64,000 nucleotides of DNA. Origin: Trissonchulus latispiculum. Lineage: Eukaryota; Nematoda; Enoplea; Enoplida; Ironidae. The notes beneath the pieces are model-generated. The model was not told the origin of the DNA, did no database searches, and saw only the letters and a program-made list of their open reading frames with translations. Positions 25,144-36,369 of the stretch are shown one piece after another; the stretch's first letter is position 1; each line of letters opens with the position of its first letter. The DNA is taken from positions 1 through 64,000 of the forward strand of contig JASAND010005544.1 in assembly GCA_030248195.1 (NCBI GenBank). Direction: 5' to 3'. The translations under genes and the position numbers were made by a program.

Positions 25144-25504
25144 ATCAATCCCCGGTTTACGTCCGGTTATAAACCGGAAGAAAGGCGAGTCTAATGCAGG
25201 TTCTTCAAAGGGTGCAACTCTCACTCGAAACTAGATCCTAATCTAAAGACCTATCTAATCAAACTTAAGAACTTACAGTTTAATAGGAGGGATGATGGTA
25301 CGATGGAAGAAATATATAATACAAATCGAATGAAACAACAAAGAATGCTGCGTTTAAAGCCCCAATTTTGGTGACAATTTGGAATATGCAAATTAGATAT
25401 GCAAATTAGATAGCTAATATTGCAAAGCCAATGTTCTTACACAAAAGGAATGATTACTTTGAATAATTGACAGAATTGCAGATCGCATAGCTAGGTTTTT
25501 CACA
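25144..25504 (-). repeat. 5' LTR of the retrotransposon
   Basis: 361 bp. It is missing single bases or short groups at many places relative to the 3' LTR, with no substitution seen. Confidence 0.88.
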
Positions 25505-26152
25505 CGTTTATTTCAGAAAATGTTTGCTAATTTTTTGTCGATTTCTACTTTCGTACGTCCACGTGAATATACTGATTATACGCTTTAAAACGATGTATAG
25601 AGCTCTTTCCAATTTCTAAAATTGCGAATATTATAGCGTTTCAAAAAATCACAAAACCACTGGACAGAAGGATACCACCACCTTAGGTTGAAATGTGTTG
25701 AATCTCAGTGCCACGTACACAATCCCAAATCGAAGCTTCCGCATATTCATTCAGGGCAGCTTTTGCTTATGATTGACAAAATTGGGAAAAATAGTCAGAG
25801 CTTCAGTTGCATCTACGTTTGCCGTTTCTCTATGACGGTTTGCCCAAAACTAGAATGGGTGCCCATCTATTTGACAAATGTTTCAAAGGATACAGTAAAA
25901 GTAATTGATAGAGTAATTAGAGTAGAGTAGATAGAGTAAATAATAGATGCCCGATTTCGTGCACCGATATAACTTTGGATTAAAGGAACTAAGTCTGGCT
26001 CTAACTGATTCCACTATTTCTTGTCAAATTACCACTATGCAGGAAAAAGTGAAGGATTAGCGGGTGTCACATTGCTTTTATACTTTAAAACAGTATGTTT
26101 TGATTATATCGAACACTCTATAATGAAGTTTCATGGCTTTTCCATGCAGCTA

Positions 26153-26425
26153 CTACATTCCAGCTTTGTCGAACTCCATTTTCAGCCAGCTGGAACAAGA
26201 TCGCATATCCAGGAATATAAACTCACACATATCGTCATTGCATAAGCGACATTCCTCTACAGTTCCTTGCATATGTGGAAACAATATATTTGGGTTCGGT
26301 GTGTAATCCTGCCGACATACTTTGTCACACCTTTTAGCAATACCCTGCTGAATGATGCCAACTGCGTACCATTCACGAAGTGTCGGCAGAATGATGGGTC
26401 TGAGCAACGGAGCTCCAGAGTCTCC
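26153..26425 (-). CDS. Gene 4 Ser exon
   Basis: 273 bp with stop, acceptor TTTAG. GDSGAPLLRPIILP is intact. It ends one codon earlier than gene 3. Left of it the two duplicates diverge. Confidence 0.72.
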   Translation of the reverse strand, partial: GDSGAPLLRPIILPTLREWYAVGIIQQGIAKRCDKVCRQDYTPNPNILFPHMQGTVEECRLCNDDMCEFIFLDMRSCSSWLKMEFDKAGM

Positions 26426-27727
26426 CTAAACACGAAACGACAGCGAAGAAACGCTACATCAAAATTAACTGCGATATCATAATAGCAAATGATGAAGGTT
26501 CTAAATATGCTGTGAGAGTTCACATTGATCTCTCAATGAGGTGACCACTATTTGAATACATAAATGACTTTTGTACACCTAGATTCAGACGCAAACAATC
26601 TGCGAGTGACATTGACGAAGGGGAAAGGTGGGAGAGAAGTATCTACGTGCTGAAGCTGAGGCTCAAGTCGAAGACTCGCCTAATGATGCTAGAAACAATA
26701 AGGGATAAAGCGGCAAAGCAAAAAGCCTATCTCTGTTCCGCTGTAGCTTACGGGATGTTGACCCGCAGCCTGTCTGACGAGGGGTTTATCTATCCGTTCA
26801 CGAACATCTATCAGTTTCATAACTTTACACGTGCAGATTTCAATTCACAACAAGCAACTGATTTTTAGACGTTTGTGGCTTTGAACCGCTAGATCAAAGA
26901 ATAGACAATTCCGTGCTGCGTTACAATTCCACTGTGATTGGAACAAAGCTGTTTGTATAGGTTGCTTTAGGAGTTCCAAAAGAAAGACAATGCTTGGGAA
27001 CAAGGGACAGGCAATGTATCACTAAAGGTAGCTTTTACTGAATTGAACCCACTGTTAATGTTTTCATTAATCGCAAGCCTGCAAAATTGGACCTCCCAAA
27101 AATCGTGTGCTAAATCATCTTTTCAACGCGCAATGTTATATGTGCCAATGATTATGACGCTTGACGCAGCACAGCGGTTTTAAATTTGCCCCTATTACTG
27201 CAATTAGACACAAAATTAGAAATTTATGCTAATTAATACGATGTTTCGTGCGGGATTCGATCCACATGGCTGTGGCTCCTGCATTACTAAAAGCTGGCTT
27301 ATCAGTGAAGGCAGTGAATAACAGTGAAGGATATGTTTCGTAAGCTTACATTAAATATTATTGCTAAAAACTTAATTAGTCAGTCACTGAGAAGTTATGG
27401 CAGAAAATGTAGATTAATCATTAAGTGTTCATCACCGTTATAATCAAATTTCAGCTCAGTAATAATGAGAAAGCTATACGTAATTCAAATATTTTCTGCT
27501 CAATTCTTTTGAACACTGAGAACTTCGTTGCTTTACATAATTGTACCTTTGTCGAATGCTTCATGTTGACGAAAATTTATGAATTTTCAGCTGACATCTA
27601 CAATTAAGCTCGTAGATTCAGCTTGTAGTAATTTCAAGATAAAAGCAGTATACCAATGACCGTATTAGTAAATAAACCGTAAACAGTAGGTAAATAAATG
27701 GCTTAACCACGTATGATAGAAAACTAT

Positions 27728-28276
27728 GGGCCTATTTCTTTAACGATGGTCTAATTAAACGAATTAAAAATAAGCCCAATTAAAATTTTAATTGCTATTT
27801 CTTTAATCTGGATTAAACGGATTAAACAGGCTAAGATTGACTAGTTTAATCCGACCATTCTTAATCCCCGGATTAAGCGAGTTGATTTTAATCCATTTAA
27901 TCCTCCATTAAAGAAACAGTAATTAAAATTTTTAATACGCCAATGTTTAATCCGTTTAATCTGCATAACTGCAAGGAATAAAAACTAGTTGAAGAAGGCG
28001 GCGGATTAAACAGATTAAAATTAATCATTAATCATTTATTAAAGACATAGCGATTAAGCAGGTCAGATTAACTGATTGGTTATTCCGAAGAAAAAATAAG
28101 GAAACAGGTTTAGATTAAAATTTTTTCGTAAGTGCATTATAGAAATAGGATTAAATTTAATCCCTTTAACTCGTTTAACTCGCTGCATTGAATATTGATC
28201 CGTCTAATCAGAGGTGCTATTTCTTCAATGCAGACTAATTTTAATCTAATCCGTTAGTCTTTAAAGAAATAGGGGC
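27728..28276. mobile_element. Inverted-repeat element with GGATTAAAC-rich interior (copy A)
   Basis: Ends are GGGCCTATTTCTTTAA and TTAAAGAAATAGGGGCT. Interior repeats GGATTAAAC and GTTTAATCC many times. It is in intron 4 of gene 4, and the same element is at 39556-40110 in gene 3, so it predates the duplication. Confidence 0.65.
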
Positions 28277-28540
28277 TATGTTAAGGATTGCATAAATTCG
28301 CGACTATTTATACATTCCTCTAATGGTGGAAATATGCAGAATATGTGGTATCTCATGCTGGAAGAAGCTGCACTTCGTAGTTCTCATCGCATTGCAACCC
28401 TATTAATTAAGTGTTCCTCAAACATTATCCATGTGGTGCTTCGAGCAAAGTCTGCAGTGAATAAATTCTTTACGACTCATGTCTTATAAACTGTGCCATT
28501 TGTAATTTATCCAGCTGCTCCAAGATTATTCATAACTTAC

Positions 28541-28731
28541 CTTATATACGGCACCATTGGCACATGGCTCCCGAATGTATCCGTTATATGGGTTTTTTAT
28601 CGCAGTAGGAGTAATCTTTGTAAGTTTTTCAGGCATGATGTCCCCAATATCAAGTAGTTTCATGTACTTTACGTAACCGGATGCTGAATCCTTGCTTAAG
28701 TATTCCTCCATAGTTATTGCCCAGGTCGGAA
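28541..28731 (-). CDS. Gene 4 linker exon
   Basis: 191 bp, open, acceptor TTTTCAG, donor GTAAGT. It differs from gene 3 mainly in EPCANGAVYK versus EPCAKGAVYK. Confidence 0.7.
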
Positions 28732-30236
28732 CTGAAAACAAACCAGTAAGCTGATCACTACTACAGTATCGGCGTTAAGTTATAGTTCATCAATTGCTTT
28801 GGTCATTTGATGTTTCCCGTTGTGCGGGTTAAAAGATTTCTTCGAGCTGCATAAAATTTCCCTTTTCGTGCAGTGCAGACGGTTTTCTAAGCTCGTGTGT
28901 TCGTTGCGCGATGACGCTCATACTTGCACATTGTATACTAGAATATTTATATTCTTCATTTACGTTTACGGTTTTCCACATTACGATGGTTAAAAAATTT
29001 GTCTTCAAACTAGTAGTCGGCGCGAAGCAAACAATCAAAATAGAGGGTCATCACTTTAGCGTGCATCGGAAAAACCTCAAATCTATCCAAGTTTGATGCA
29101 ATATCATTGGCATAGTAGGAAAATGTATGAGGTTAAGTGATTGGCCTTTTCCTGGCAAGGGTTGTTGTTGTCTTTAATTTTTGGATCGAGACATTTAGCG
29201 CACGATCTCCTAAGGGTGTCCTCTGGCTAGTAAAGTTTAAGTGGGCTTTAGGATAAGCGCTATTCCGGAGTTTGATCCGGGATCTAAAGCATCACACCTA
29301 CGTGACGTCTATTTCCGAGACCTGCAGTGGCAATCATTGGTTAACAAAGTACATGGTTTTGTGGGACCTTTCCGACAAAACTCTAGGTGGAAAATTGTAT
29401 CTAAACGGCAATTTTTGAGAGGGTTGTTTCTATAAGAACAGATAAACTTGATTTTTCTAAAGTTCAACTTTAACTATGGTACGACCAAAAAATGTGTGTA
29501 CATACAATAGCCACGAATTCATGGATATTCTTTGGGTATGGGATCTATGTGTATTCTTCAGACAGGTGCATTAGGGGAAATTGCGGGATGAACGGGCGGC
29601 CTAAGGTAGCCGGTAAACGCCTGTTTCGTTTTTTCAAAAAAAAAACGGAAAAATCCGGATTCTTGAGCGTTCCCTTAGGGCTGGTCTGCAAGGGTGAACC
29701 CCCAGGCACATGATGGTATTCTCTCATTTTGATTGCATCGACGCGAAGTTTAAATAATTAGAATATAATTCAGAGCACGCCTGAAAAATCAACAATATTT
29801 GACTTCTTTTGCAACACCGTCAGAATTTTCAAAGTGTTACGTCTACCCCTCAACTCAACTCAACAGACACCCTGTACATAAGTTACATTCCGGCAGACAA
29901 TTTCTAGTGTAATGATTCCACAGTAAATACTGCTGTTGTTAGCTACAAATAATTAATCTCACAATGGCACAACCTTGCACAACATGTAAAACAAGCGTAC
30001 TCAAGGTATTACAAGTGTGGCACATTCTCTGTACCCCCCACAATTTGGTACACAGTCAAAACGATGATAGGCTCACTCACTGCTTGCCTGTGTCAATAGC
30101 TATGAAGATGTTTCACATTTTTTATAAATGGAGTTATCCTGCAGTCATACTTCAATGTACTCTTGTTATTAGGCAATGCAGGGCTAGCACACTATTTTTT
30201 CAATATATGTACAATTTCATAATCGTTTAGCCTTAC

Positions 30237-30619
30237 AGTCCACTTCCCCATATCCTAATATCCGAAAAGATTGTGGAGATGACCAACGCACATATTCATC
30301 TGGACAATTCAGAATATTATTTGTTCCAGCCATGCAAAGCTGGTGATTTTCCATTTGTTTTTGCAGCGGCTCGTGAGAAAACGATTTAAATCTAATCAAG
30401 CCAATCCCAATGGCATCGAATAGGCAGGCCTTGTATCTCATTTCTTTGTCAACTTCAAACATGTCCAGACATTGCTGATGAGTTGGGTGCAAAATAATGT
30501 TAGCTTCACCACCGGCCCTTAAAGCAACTGGAAATGGAGTTTCCCAATATGTTGGATCCCGAATGTAGATGTTGACCTCTGTAACACTTACTCGATGGAA
30601 TTCACCTTGTCCAGTGGAG
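30237..30619 (-). CDS. Gene 4 Asp exon (Asp to Gly)
   Basis: 383 bp, open, same splice sites as gene 3. The catalytic position is Gly in DAIGIGLIRF. The only notable coding difference near its start is TGQGEF for TGPGEF. Confidence 0.7.
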
Positions 30620-30916
30620 CTAAATAAAGCATCGTGTTAAAGAAAACACAAGCAAATATAAACAATCCTGTATAACATATACAAGTAGCGGGTGAGACAT
30701 CTGTTTAAGATTAAACGGTTTTGGTAAAACTTATTCCGATCACAAGAGAAGAACCTAAGATTAATCAGATTTGAAAGTGTGCTGAATCATTTCGACTATC
30801 GTTGAATTCAAGCTAGGCACTTTGGCAAAATGTTGACTTTCGGAACTTTTCAAATTCACATTTTAAACAAAATATTTATAAAGCGGTTGAGCGGTAAAAT
30901 TCGTTGCATAACTAAC

Positions 30917-31285
30917 AGGTGGGAGTCTACAATAGCCGTTATAAAGCTGCCACCGCAACGGAAGCAACATTGACTAGAAAGGAGCGTGTTCTGTTGGCTC
31001 AATTGAGAGCCAATGGACACTGCAATCTACTAGCCCGGTACCGACACCGCATCGGTATCTCTGCTTCCCTGGCCTGTCCTAACTGTGTGCACCCGGAAGA
31101 AGATATCCTCCATCTTTTTATCCATTGCCCGGCCCATACGGCAATGCGCACCCGGCACCTTGGCCCCAACCCCATCATCTCGGTCCTTTCGGAGGAGCCC
31201 CGGGCTGTCCTGGACTTCCTCAAGAGTGTGGGGAGGTATTAACCTCTCCAATCATATTGGGACCGTTCCAGACGATCTAGGAAAT
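30917..31285 (+). mobile_element. 5'-truncated LINE fragment
   Basis: A 107-residue frame (30919-31242) has a pattern typical of the C-terminus of I/Jockey/R1-type non-LTR retrotransposon polymerases: TRKERVLLAQLRANGHCNLL, then C-P-N-C, an HLFIHC zinc-knuckle-like motif, and a stop. No reverse transcriptase core remains. It is present only in copy A; copy B has continuous CTGTTAGAC-type repeat DNA here. Confidence 0.7.
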
Positions 31286-31974
31286 CACAACAACACAAAC
31301 GCAAGTGTTGCATAAAAGCTAACACTGTTGGACTGTTACTGTTAGGTTTGCTACTAACAGTCTAACAAACAATTTCTACTGATCGAATGGACTAAATTCA
31401 TTTAAAAGTCAATTATTACGCAATTAAAGGAAGCACAACCACAAGTAAAGAAAGGAAGCATTAATAGATACCATAGCTGCAATCAAGAGTTCCACAAAAA
31501 GCTACTAACTAACATGTAATTGAAAAAATTGAAATTGCATATTTCGCCAAGATATCGCTGTTAAAGTTACAATATTTTTGCACGCTAATCACTACAGCTA
31601 ATTCAAAGCTTATCCGTAGTAGCTGATTATACCTCCATCAAAACTAAAAATATTTATAGTGCTGTTACTAAACATTGCACTTGCTGGGTCACAACCCACT
31701 ACCGTGCGCTGGCAAGACATTGTAGCTACACTGTTCAAACTGCTGTTACACTGTTTCAGTGATAGTGAACAGTTCCTTTATGCAACGAAATTTGGAACAC
31801 TGTTCAAAATCAGTGTAACAGTTGAACACTGCTAGACTGTTCAACTGTTAGGTTTATGCAACGGTCACTGGTTTATTCCAGAGGAGTAGTTATCTTTTCT
31901 CCGGGAACTCAGCACACCTTATTGATAAGTGAATTGGTTATTTTGTTTCTTGGACGGGATTTTTGCCTGTCCCA

Positions 31975-32320
31975 AATAAGATTTATTTTATTTTAATAAG
32001 TACACACGTTTCGCTCCTCATCTGCGGAGCTGTTGGCTAGTTTTATAGATACAATCTATCGCCATTATGGCTTAGGAAGGGATACAACCTCGCATTTTTC
32101 GATAGTGCGCGTGCGTGTCCCAAGTAGACAGTACCCGGGCCCACAAATTTAGCACCTCATCTGACCGACTGAGGTGTTACCTAAGTTTCTTAATCAAGGA
32201 TACAATATTGAGTCATTATGGCTAAGGTGGAGATCGAACCTAGGACTTTTCGTTCATCGCCTTAATCATTTGTGCATACGGGCAATGGCCAGAATGTTCG
32301 GTGCACTGCTGGCTTCCAGC
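31975..32320 (-). mobile_element. tRNA-derived SINE (copy A)
   Basis: On the minus strand it starts with a tRNA-like head with A-box-like TGGCCATTGCCCG and B box GGTTCGATCTCC. It then has a GATACAATATTG-type body and ends GAGGAGCGAAACGTGTG followed by an AAAATAAAATAAATC tail. Present in both duplicates, in intron 2. Confidence 0.6.
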
Positions 32321-32370
32321 TGCGCTACATTACAGAAACAATGTTGTAGCTGTGAACAGCTTAGTAACTG

Positions 32371-32493
32371 ACGACCTTACGTTTATGGCATTGAACTGGG
32401 TTTGGTCAATTCTCACGATGTATTGGAAATCTGTCAAATCTGTAACGTATTTACCTCTGAGAATTTTTCTCAGTAGTCTGTTGTCATTTAAAC
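32371..32493 (-). pseudogene. Gene 4 His-exon remnant
   Basis: It starts with the same TTTTCAG acceptor and LLRK-ILRG activation site as gene 3. The exon stops at a deletion junction after AINVRS, leaving no His and no normal donor. Confidence 0.75.
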
Positions 32494-32835
32494 CTGAAAA
32501 TAAAGCTTTTGACTACTGATTATCTATGTCACGACAGTTTTAGCTTCAGGTCCAGAATACCAACCGATGTAATACCTTGCCAACAGAATGTGGCACTAAA
32601 AAGCTTAATGTTTATTAAAGAAATTACACATCAATCTTAAACAACTTGAAAATCTCAAATAATTTCCAAATATGACTAAATGTTAGAAGTGTTAGGACTG
32701 AGTTGAAATAACCACGGCCTCAGCACACAGTCATATGTGAAGAAACATTGGGAGGAAGACCACTTTGTGTACCATTTTAGTTGATTAGCTAGCGTGTATA
32801 ATTAAGTCATAGACTACATTAAAATCCTGACTACT

Positions 32836-33300
32836 GTCCCTTACTTATATTGAAGTGATGGCCGTAGATACAGGTAATGTGAAGCAAAAGTATATAAAAG
32901 TATAATGTATGCATTCTATGTTCAATGCTCAATGTTTTCGTAGACAGTACGCTAAGCTTTGCATACTAACACGGAAAGGTAAAGCTAAGTTTCTCCATAA
33001 TTTATTCAGTTGAATCTGTCAGTTGCTGATGCAAAACGGAGCTGCAAATTTTCACAACGAATTTTTATGGAACTGTCATGTTGAAACGAAATAAAAATGT
33101 TGTACATTTGGCCCATATGATTAGGCAAGAGGTGACAGACCTCTGCCAGATGATTCATTTACATTATCAGTATACTCGCGTTATGTGTCGCCAGAGAGCT
33201 GACAAAATTTTACCCCTGCCTGCCCGCCAAAAGCAAATTCCAAGCAAATTATTTCAGAAACCCGGCAATATATTTTGAAAACACTAATTCTACAATCGAT
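32836..33300. promoter_or_regulatory. Conserved upstream module of gene 4
   Basis: Near-identical duplicate of the gene 3 module, with TATATAAAAG at 32891-32900. It survives although the gene below it has lost two triad residues. Confidence 0.4.
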
Positions 33301-34061
33301 ATCTGTACTCTAATAATATCAGCAACTAGGTTGACAACGGTGCTCCATCCCACCTCAGTGCACGTTTCTTTAACTGTTTCGAACTTAGATTCGACGTTCT
33401 ACACTTGGCAGCAGCTCCCTGACGCTCTGAGATGGCTAGGTCATAAGTATTCATGTGGACCGAATATCGAGAGATCAATCTGGATACATATTGGATGGGA
33501 TCGGATTGCATTTTTTATCAGATTGATTGATCTTGTCTGATTGGCGTTGTGGATAATCAAGAGAAGTTGATAATTTTGACCACAAAGTATTAATTTAATA
33601 AATGCCATACAAAATTTTACTTGAATTCTCAATTATTGTCCAAGAATTTGAACTATCGGAACATGGGCCAGCATATTTATAGGAAAGTGCGGCATTGCAG
33701 AAAATGCTAAAAAGCTTGAAATGCTTGCACCATGTAGTGTAGCAGTAGTTAAAAATGTGGATTATTAGCAAACATCGAAAACCTTTATTTTTTGCTTACA
33801 ATATTGTTTTGTTTCCCCTAATTCTGTTTAATTCCGACATTTTTCTGGTTATTGCAGTGCTGAAATCTGTATTGATGTCAGACATAACCAATCAATAGAA
33901 GTAAACGTTCACTGGTTCATAATAAAGCTCTATTCTTTTATTACACCATATTGGTTCAAAGTTTTGAACTTAAAAAGCGGACACAGAGATTTCCCGAATG
34001 TTTAGCATGATATCATTATTTCAAAGGCACAACTGTGACTTTAGCACTTAAACTGCGAGGG

Positions 34062-34310
34062 TCACCCCATTCTAACTTTGTCCAATTCGTTTTTCAGCCA
34101 ACTAGAACTGTATTCAACATCAACAAACCAAAGGGCACACGTGTCTTCTTCGCAAATTGAACAACGTTTCTCATGTCCTTGTATAAGCGGACGCAATGGA
34201 TGGAGATTCGGTGTAGCATTCGGCTTTCAAACCACGTCACATCTTCTGGTGAAGCCTCTTATAATAATACCAACTGCGTACAGTTCGCTACCTGTCGGTA
34301 CTAGATCCTC
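34062..34310 (-). pseudogene. Orphan broken Ser exon (copy of gene 2 Ser exon)
   Basis: It aligns along its length with 48545-48820 but lacks 27 bp that encode SGAPLLK-type residues, including the catalytic Ser. The deletion joins GAT to CTAGTA in frame. A TGA also interrupts the CDxVx region where gene 2 has a Cys codon. No linker or Asp exon belongs to it, so it is the 3' stub of a second gene 2 carried along in the duplication. Confidence 0.75.
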
Positions 34311-34374
34311 TTAAATGCAGCATAACAATAAAAGCATTCACTGCTTGCAATATGCTGTCATTAATTTCCGTATT

Positions 34375-34770
34375 TATGCAAGAGTTGCACAGTTATTACT
34401 ATATTCATTTGAAAGATCTCGTTATGCTCTACAGTTTTGCTTTTTGAAGCAACTTTCGAGCCTTTTCTATCGCGAGATATAGCCAAATTTGGGGTCCAAA
34501 ACTAGTCATTATTGCAGAACCCAAATAATCCATTACTTCTTAAGCTGCGCAAGCCGTTAAATTAAATTAATGGCATCAGTTTGAAGGTCTCACAGAGACG
34601 AACTATCCGAGGGATGGTCACCTTCCAATTACTATCACGAGGGCTGCTATCATAAAAATGAAGCGAAAAATCAAAAATTGCACTTCTTAAAAAATTTGGT
34701 AAATTAAGATGGGTCATAAAATAAAACCATGCTATAGTTTTAGTCCAATGCCTTCTAACATTGGATTAAA
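34375..34770. mobile_element. F3 element internal fragment
   Basis: CATTTGAAAGATCTCGTT and the following 300 bases match the middle of 58805-59795. It begins where duplicate block A ends, so it may mark the duplication breakpoint. Confidence 0.45.
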
Positions 34771-34862
34771 ATTCAGCGAAGTAGATATAGTCCCACCTGT
34801 TTTTTAATTAATTTCGTCTACTTGTCTTGCATTAAAAATGTTTTCAGTCACGCTCTGCTGCG

Positions 34863-36259
34863 TTAAGGGGGGGCTGCGAATTTCACTAAAAGTTCGATGT
34901 TGGAAAAGCTAGCTAGTCTTTTGCCACATAATAGTATTAGATTTAGTGTAAAATAGTTTAAAGTTTGAAAGAATTCCATGCAGGGTAGCGTCCTGTGGAG
35001 CCAACAGAAGTTGGTGTTATCTGTCCAAAGCTGGACATAACACGTACACAAACTTCGGCTCGCCCTGATCGCCATGGGCAAGGTACGGCACCCAAATATT
35101 CCAGAAATAGTTCTAACATATACTGCTTTGACATAGTGTAAAATAATCCTTAGATCAATGAGATACAATCAAAGTGCGAAAAATTAGGTGTTGTAGGTCT
35201 ATATAGTTGGATGTTAAATAACGTCTAAGGCGCTGTGGTTTACCAAATGAACCCAACTTTGCTCTAATTAATACTCCAAGTATCCGTCTCAATTATTGAA
35301 AAAAATGACGCGGTTTCGTTAATCCCTGCGTTTGCAGCACTAGATCAGATTATCGATAATGTCGCTGTCATTTGATGCCATTTCGAAGATGGGAGTGAAT
35401 TATGCCAAATTACTGTGGCAGAATCGGCAGAAGCTTTTCGCATTACCGGCCAGTGAGTGTACAAACATGTGCAGAAGGCTAGGTCACTAGACATCGCTCC
35501 ATTGTTTAGAAATGCTAGATTGATTTTTCGTAGTATGGATGGCGATCGCTCCAAAAAGCTATAAGACTAAAAGAAAAAAGCTGTAAGCGCATACTGAACG
35601 AAAGAAGCGTCATATTGAAAAACGGATTTTATATTCGGTTTCTGCAGGTCAAATAACCCCTATAAGCCCCTTTTCTGCAACATCGGAGACAAAAATTTTT
35701 TTAACCCTATTTTTACTGCGCTTAGCTAACTTTTCAGCCCTAAAAATAAGGGTTATTTCTTAACAAAAAGTTTGCTAGCACATTAACCAGAAAACCAAAG
35801 CCCTCGAAACTGGCACATAGTTTGCCCCTATTAGAGCCTAATATTTGGTAAAAAGCTGGGGTAGGCTAGGGGCGGTCAATTTTATTAGATCGAAAACAGC
35901 GCACGGTCACATCGCAATTTTTTGCAAAATTTCAAACTTTGAGTTGGTATAGCTGCAGAAGGAAGCAACGCTCGAAAGCCGGAATACTTTTAATATTTAG
36001 CACTAGCAACGGTTAACATTTGTGGCCGAAAGTTTCAGAGTTGGCCTAACCGTTAGTCCACCAGAGCTGAAAAACACTTTTTGAAAAATTTTTCGCACCA
36101 AAATTTGTACTTTTGCGTCCTGCCACAAACAGTGTATGTGAGATATATTGTTGCCCACCCTAAACTTTTTTGCTTTGTTATGTTGGCTAACGTTGGGGAG
36201 GAAAGTAGTTCTCTGCTACGATGTCGTGCCAACCCGTTCGTAGCCCCCCCCCCTCTTAA
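34863..36259. mobile_element. TTAA element with G-rich ends
   Basis: It runs from TTAAGGGGGGGCTGCGAA to TTCGTAGCCCCCCCCCTCTTAA. Outer 18 bases are imperfect inverted repeats and the start resembles F2. It lies inside an older AT-rich GATTAAA-type repeat whose halves are at 34730-34862 and 36260-36370. No credible coding frame. Confidence 0.6.
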
Positions 36260-36369
36260 TTAAACATACTAAAAGCAGCTTTTTAATCAATGCTTTCTTA
36301 ATGGAGAATTAAATAGATTAACACGCCTATTCGTTAAATTATTGTAGTGGGCAATTAATCTAGTGTGTG

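Larger units (their letters stand above)
20367..25504 (-). mobile_element. LTR retrotransposon, non-autonomous
   Basis: Direct repeats of 380 and 361 bp flank a 4.4 kb interior. On the minus strand each LTR starts TGTGAAAAACC and ends GGGGATTGAT. The 5' LTR is followed by ATT and TGGCGACCGTGAC, a primer-binding site of tRNA 3'-CCA type (25128-25140). A purine-rich CAGGGGGATGA precedes the 3' LTR (20747-20757). CGTTT is duplicated at 20362-20366 and 25505-25509. Only one long frame exists (23256-24362), and no reverse transcriptase, integrase or protease was recognised, so it would depend on another element. Gypsy or BEL affiliation is undetermined. Confidence 0.88.
19847..25686. mobile_element. 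F4 element split by an LTR retrotransposon
   Basis: Outer ends are TTAGGTGCTGGTATGGC (TTAA mutated) and AAGGATACCACCACCTTAGG. Its sequence continues across the retrotransposon: CATCTGGCGTTT joins ATTTCAGAAAATG, as in the related element near 60710-60730. Confidence 0.65.
26153..32493 (-). pseudogene. Gene 4: duplicate of gene 3, His exon truncated
   Basis: Exons correspond to gene 3: His-exon remnant 32493-32371, Asp 30619-30237, linker 28731-28541, Ser 26425-26153. Relative to gene 3, about 132 bp are missing at 32370/32371. The loss removes the end of the His exon (from LEMGRA through TAAHC) and its donor site. The Asp position is also Gly (GGG at 30408-30406), so that change predates the duplication, while GDSGAPLL is kept. 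The remaining exons are open and differ from gene 3 by only a few residues. A LINE fragment (30917-31285) sits in intron 2. Two triad residues are lost, so it cannot be a normal protease. A cryptic GTAAGG donor upstream of the deletion could still allow a spliced product. Confidence 0.7.
26163..34373. repeat. Segmental duplication, copy A
   Basis: It aligns with 38008-48882 nearly base for base outside insertions and deletions. It contains gene 4 and the orphan Ser exon. Copy A specifically has the LINE fragment at 30917-31285, the 132-bp His-exon deletion and a 19-bp tandem gain near 27310. Copy B specifically has a 1.15 kb palindrome, a TTAA foldback and a SINE-like insert. Confidence 0.85.

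Noticed and set aside
26647..26868. A 73-codon plus-strand frame conserved at 38496-38717
   Set aside because: It is conserved only because both lie in the recent duplication, inside an intron of the minus-strand gene. Three changes in it are all amino-acid replacements and no homology was recognised.
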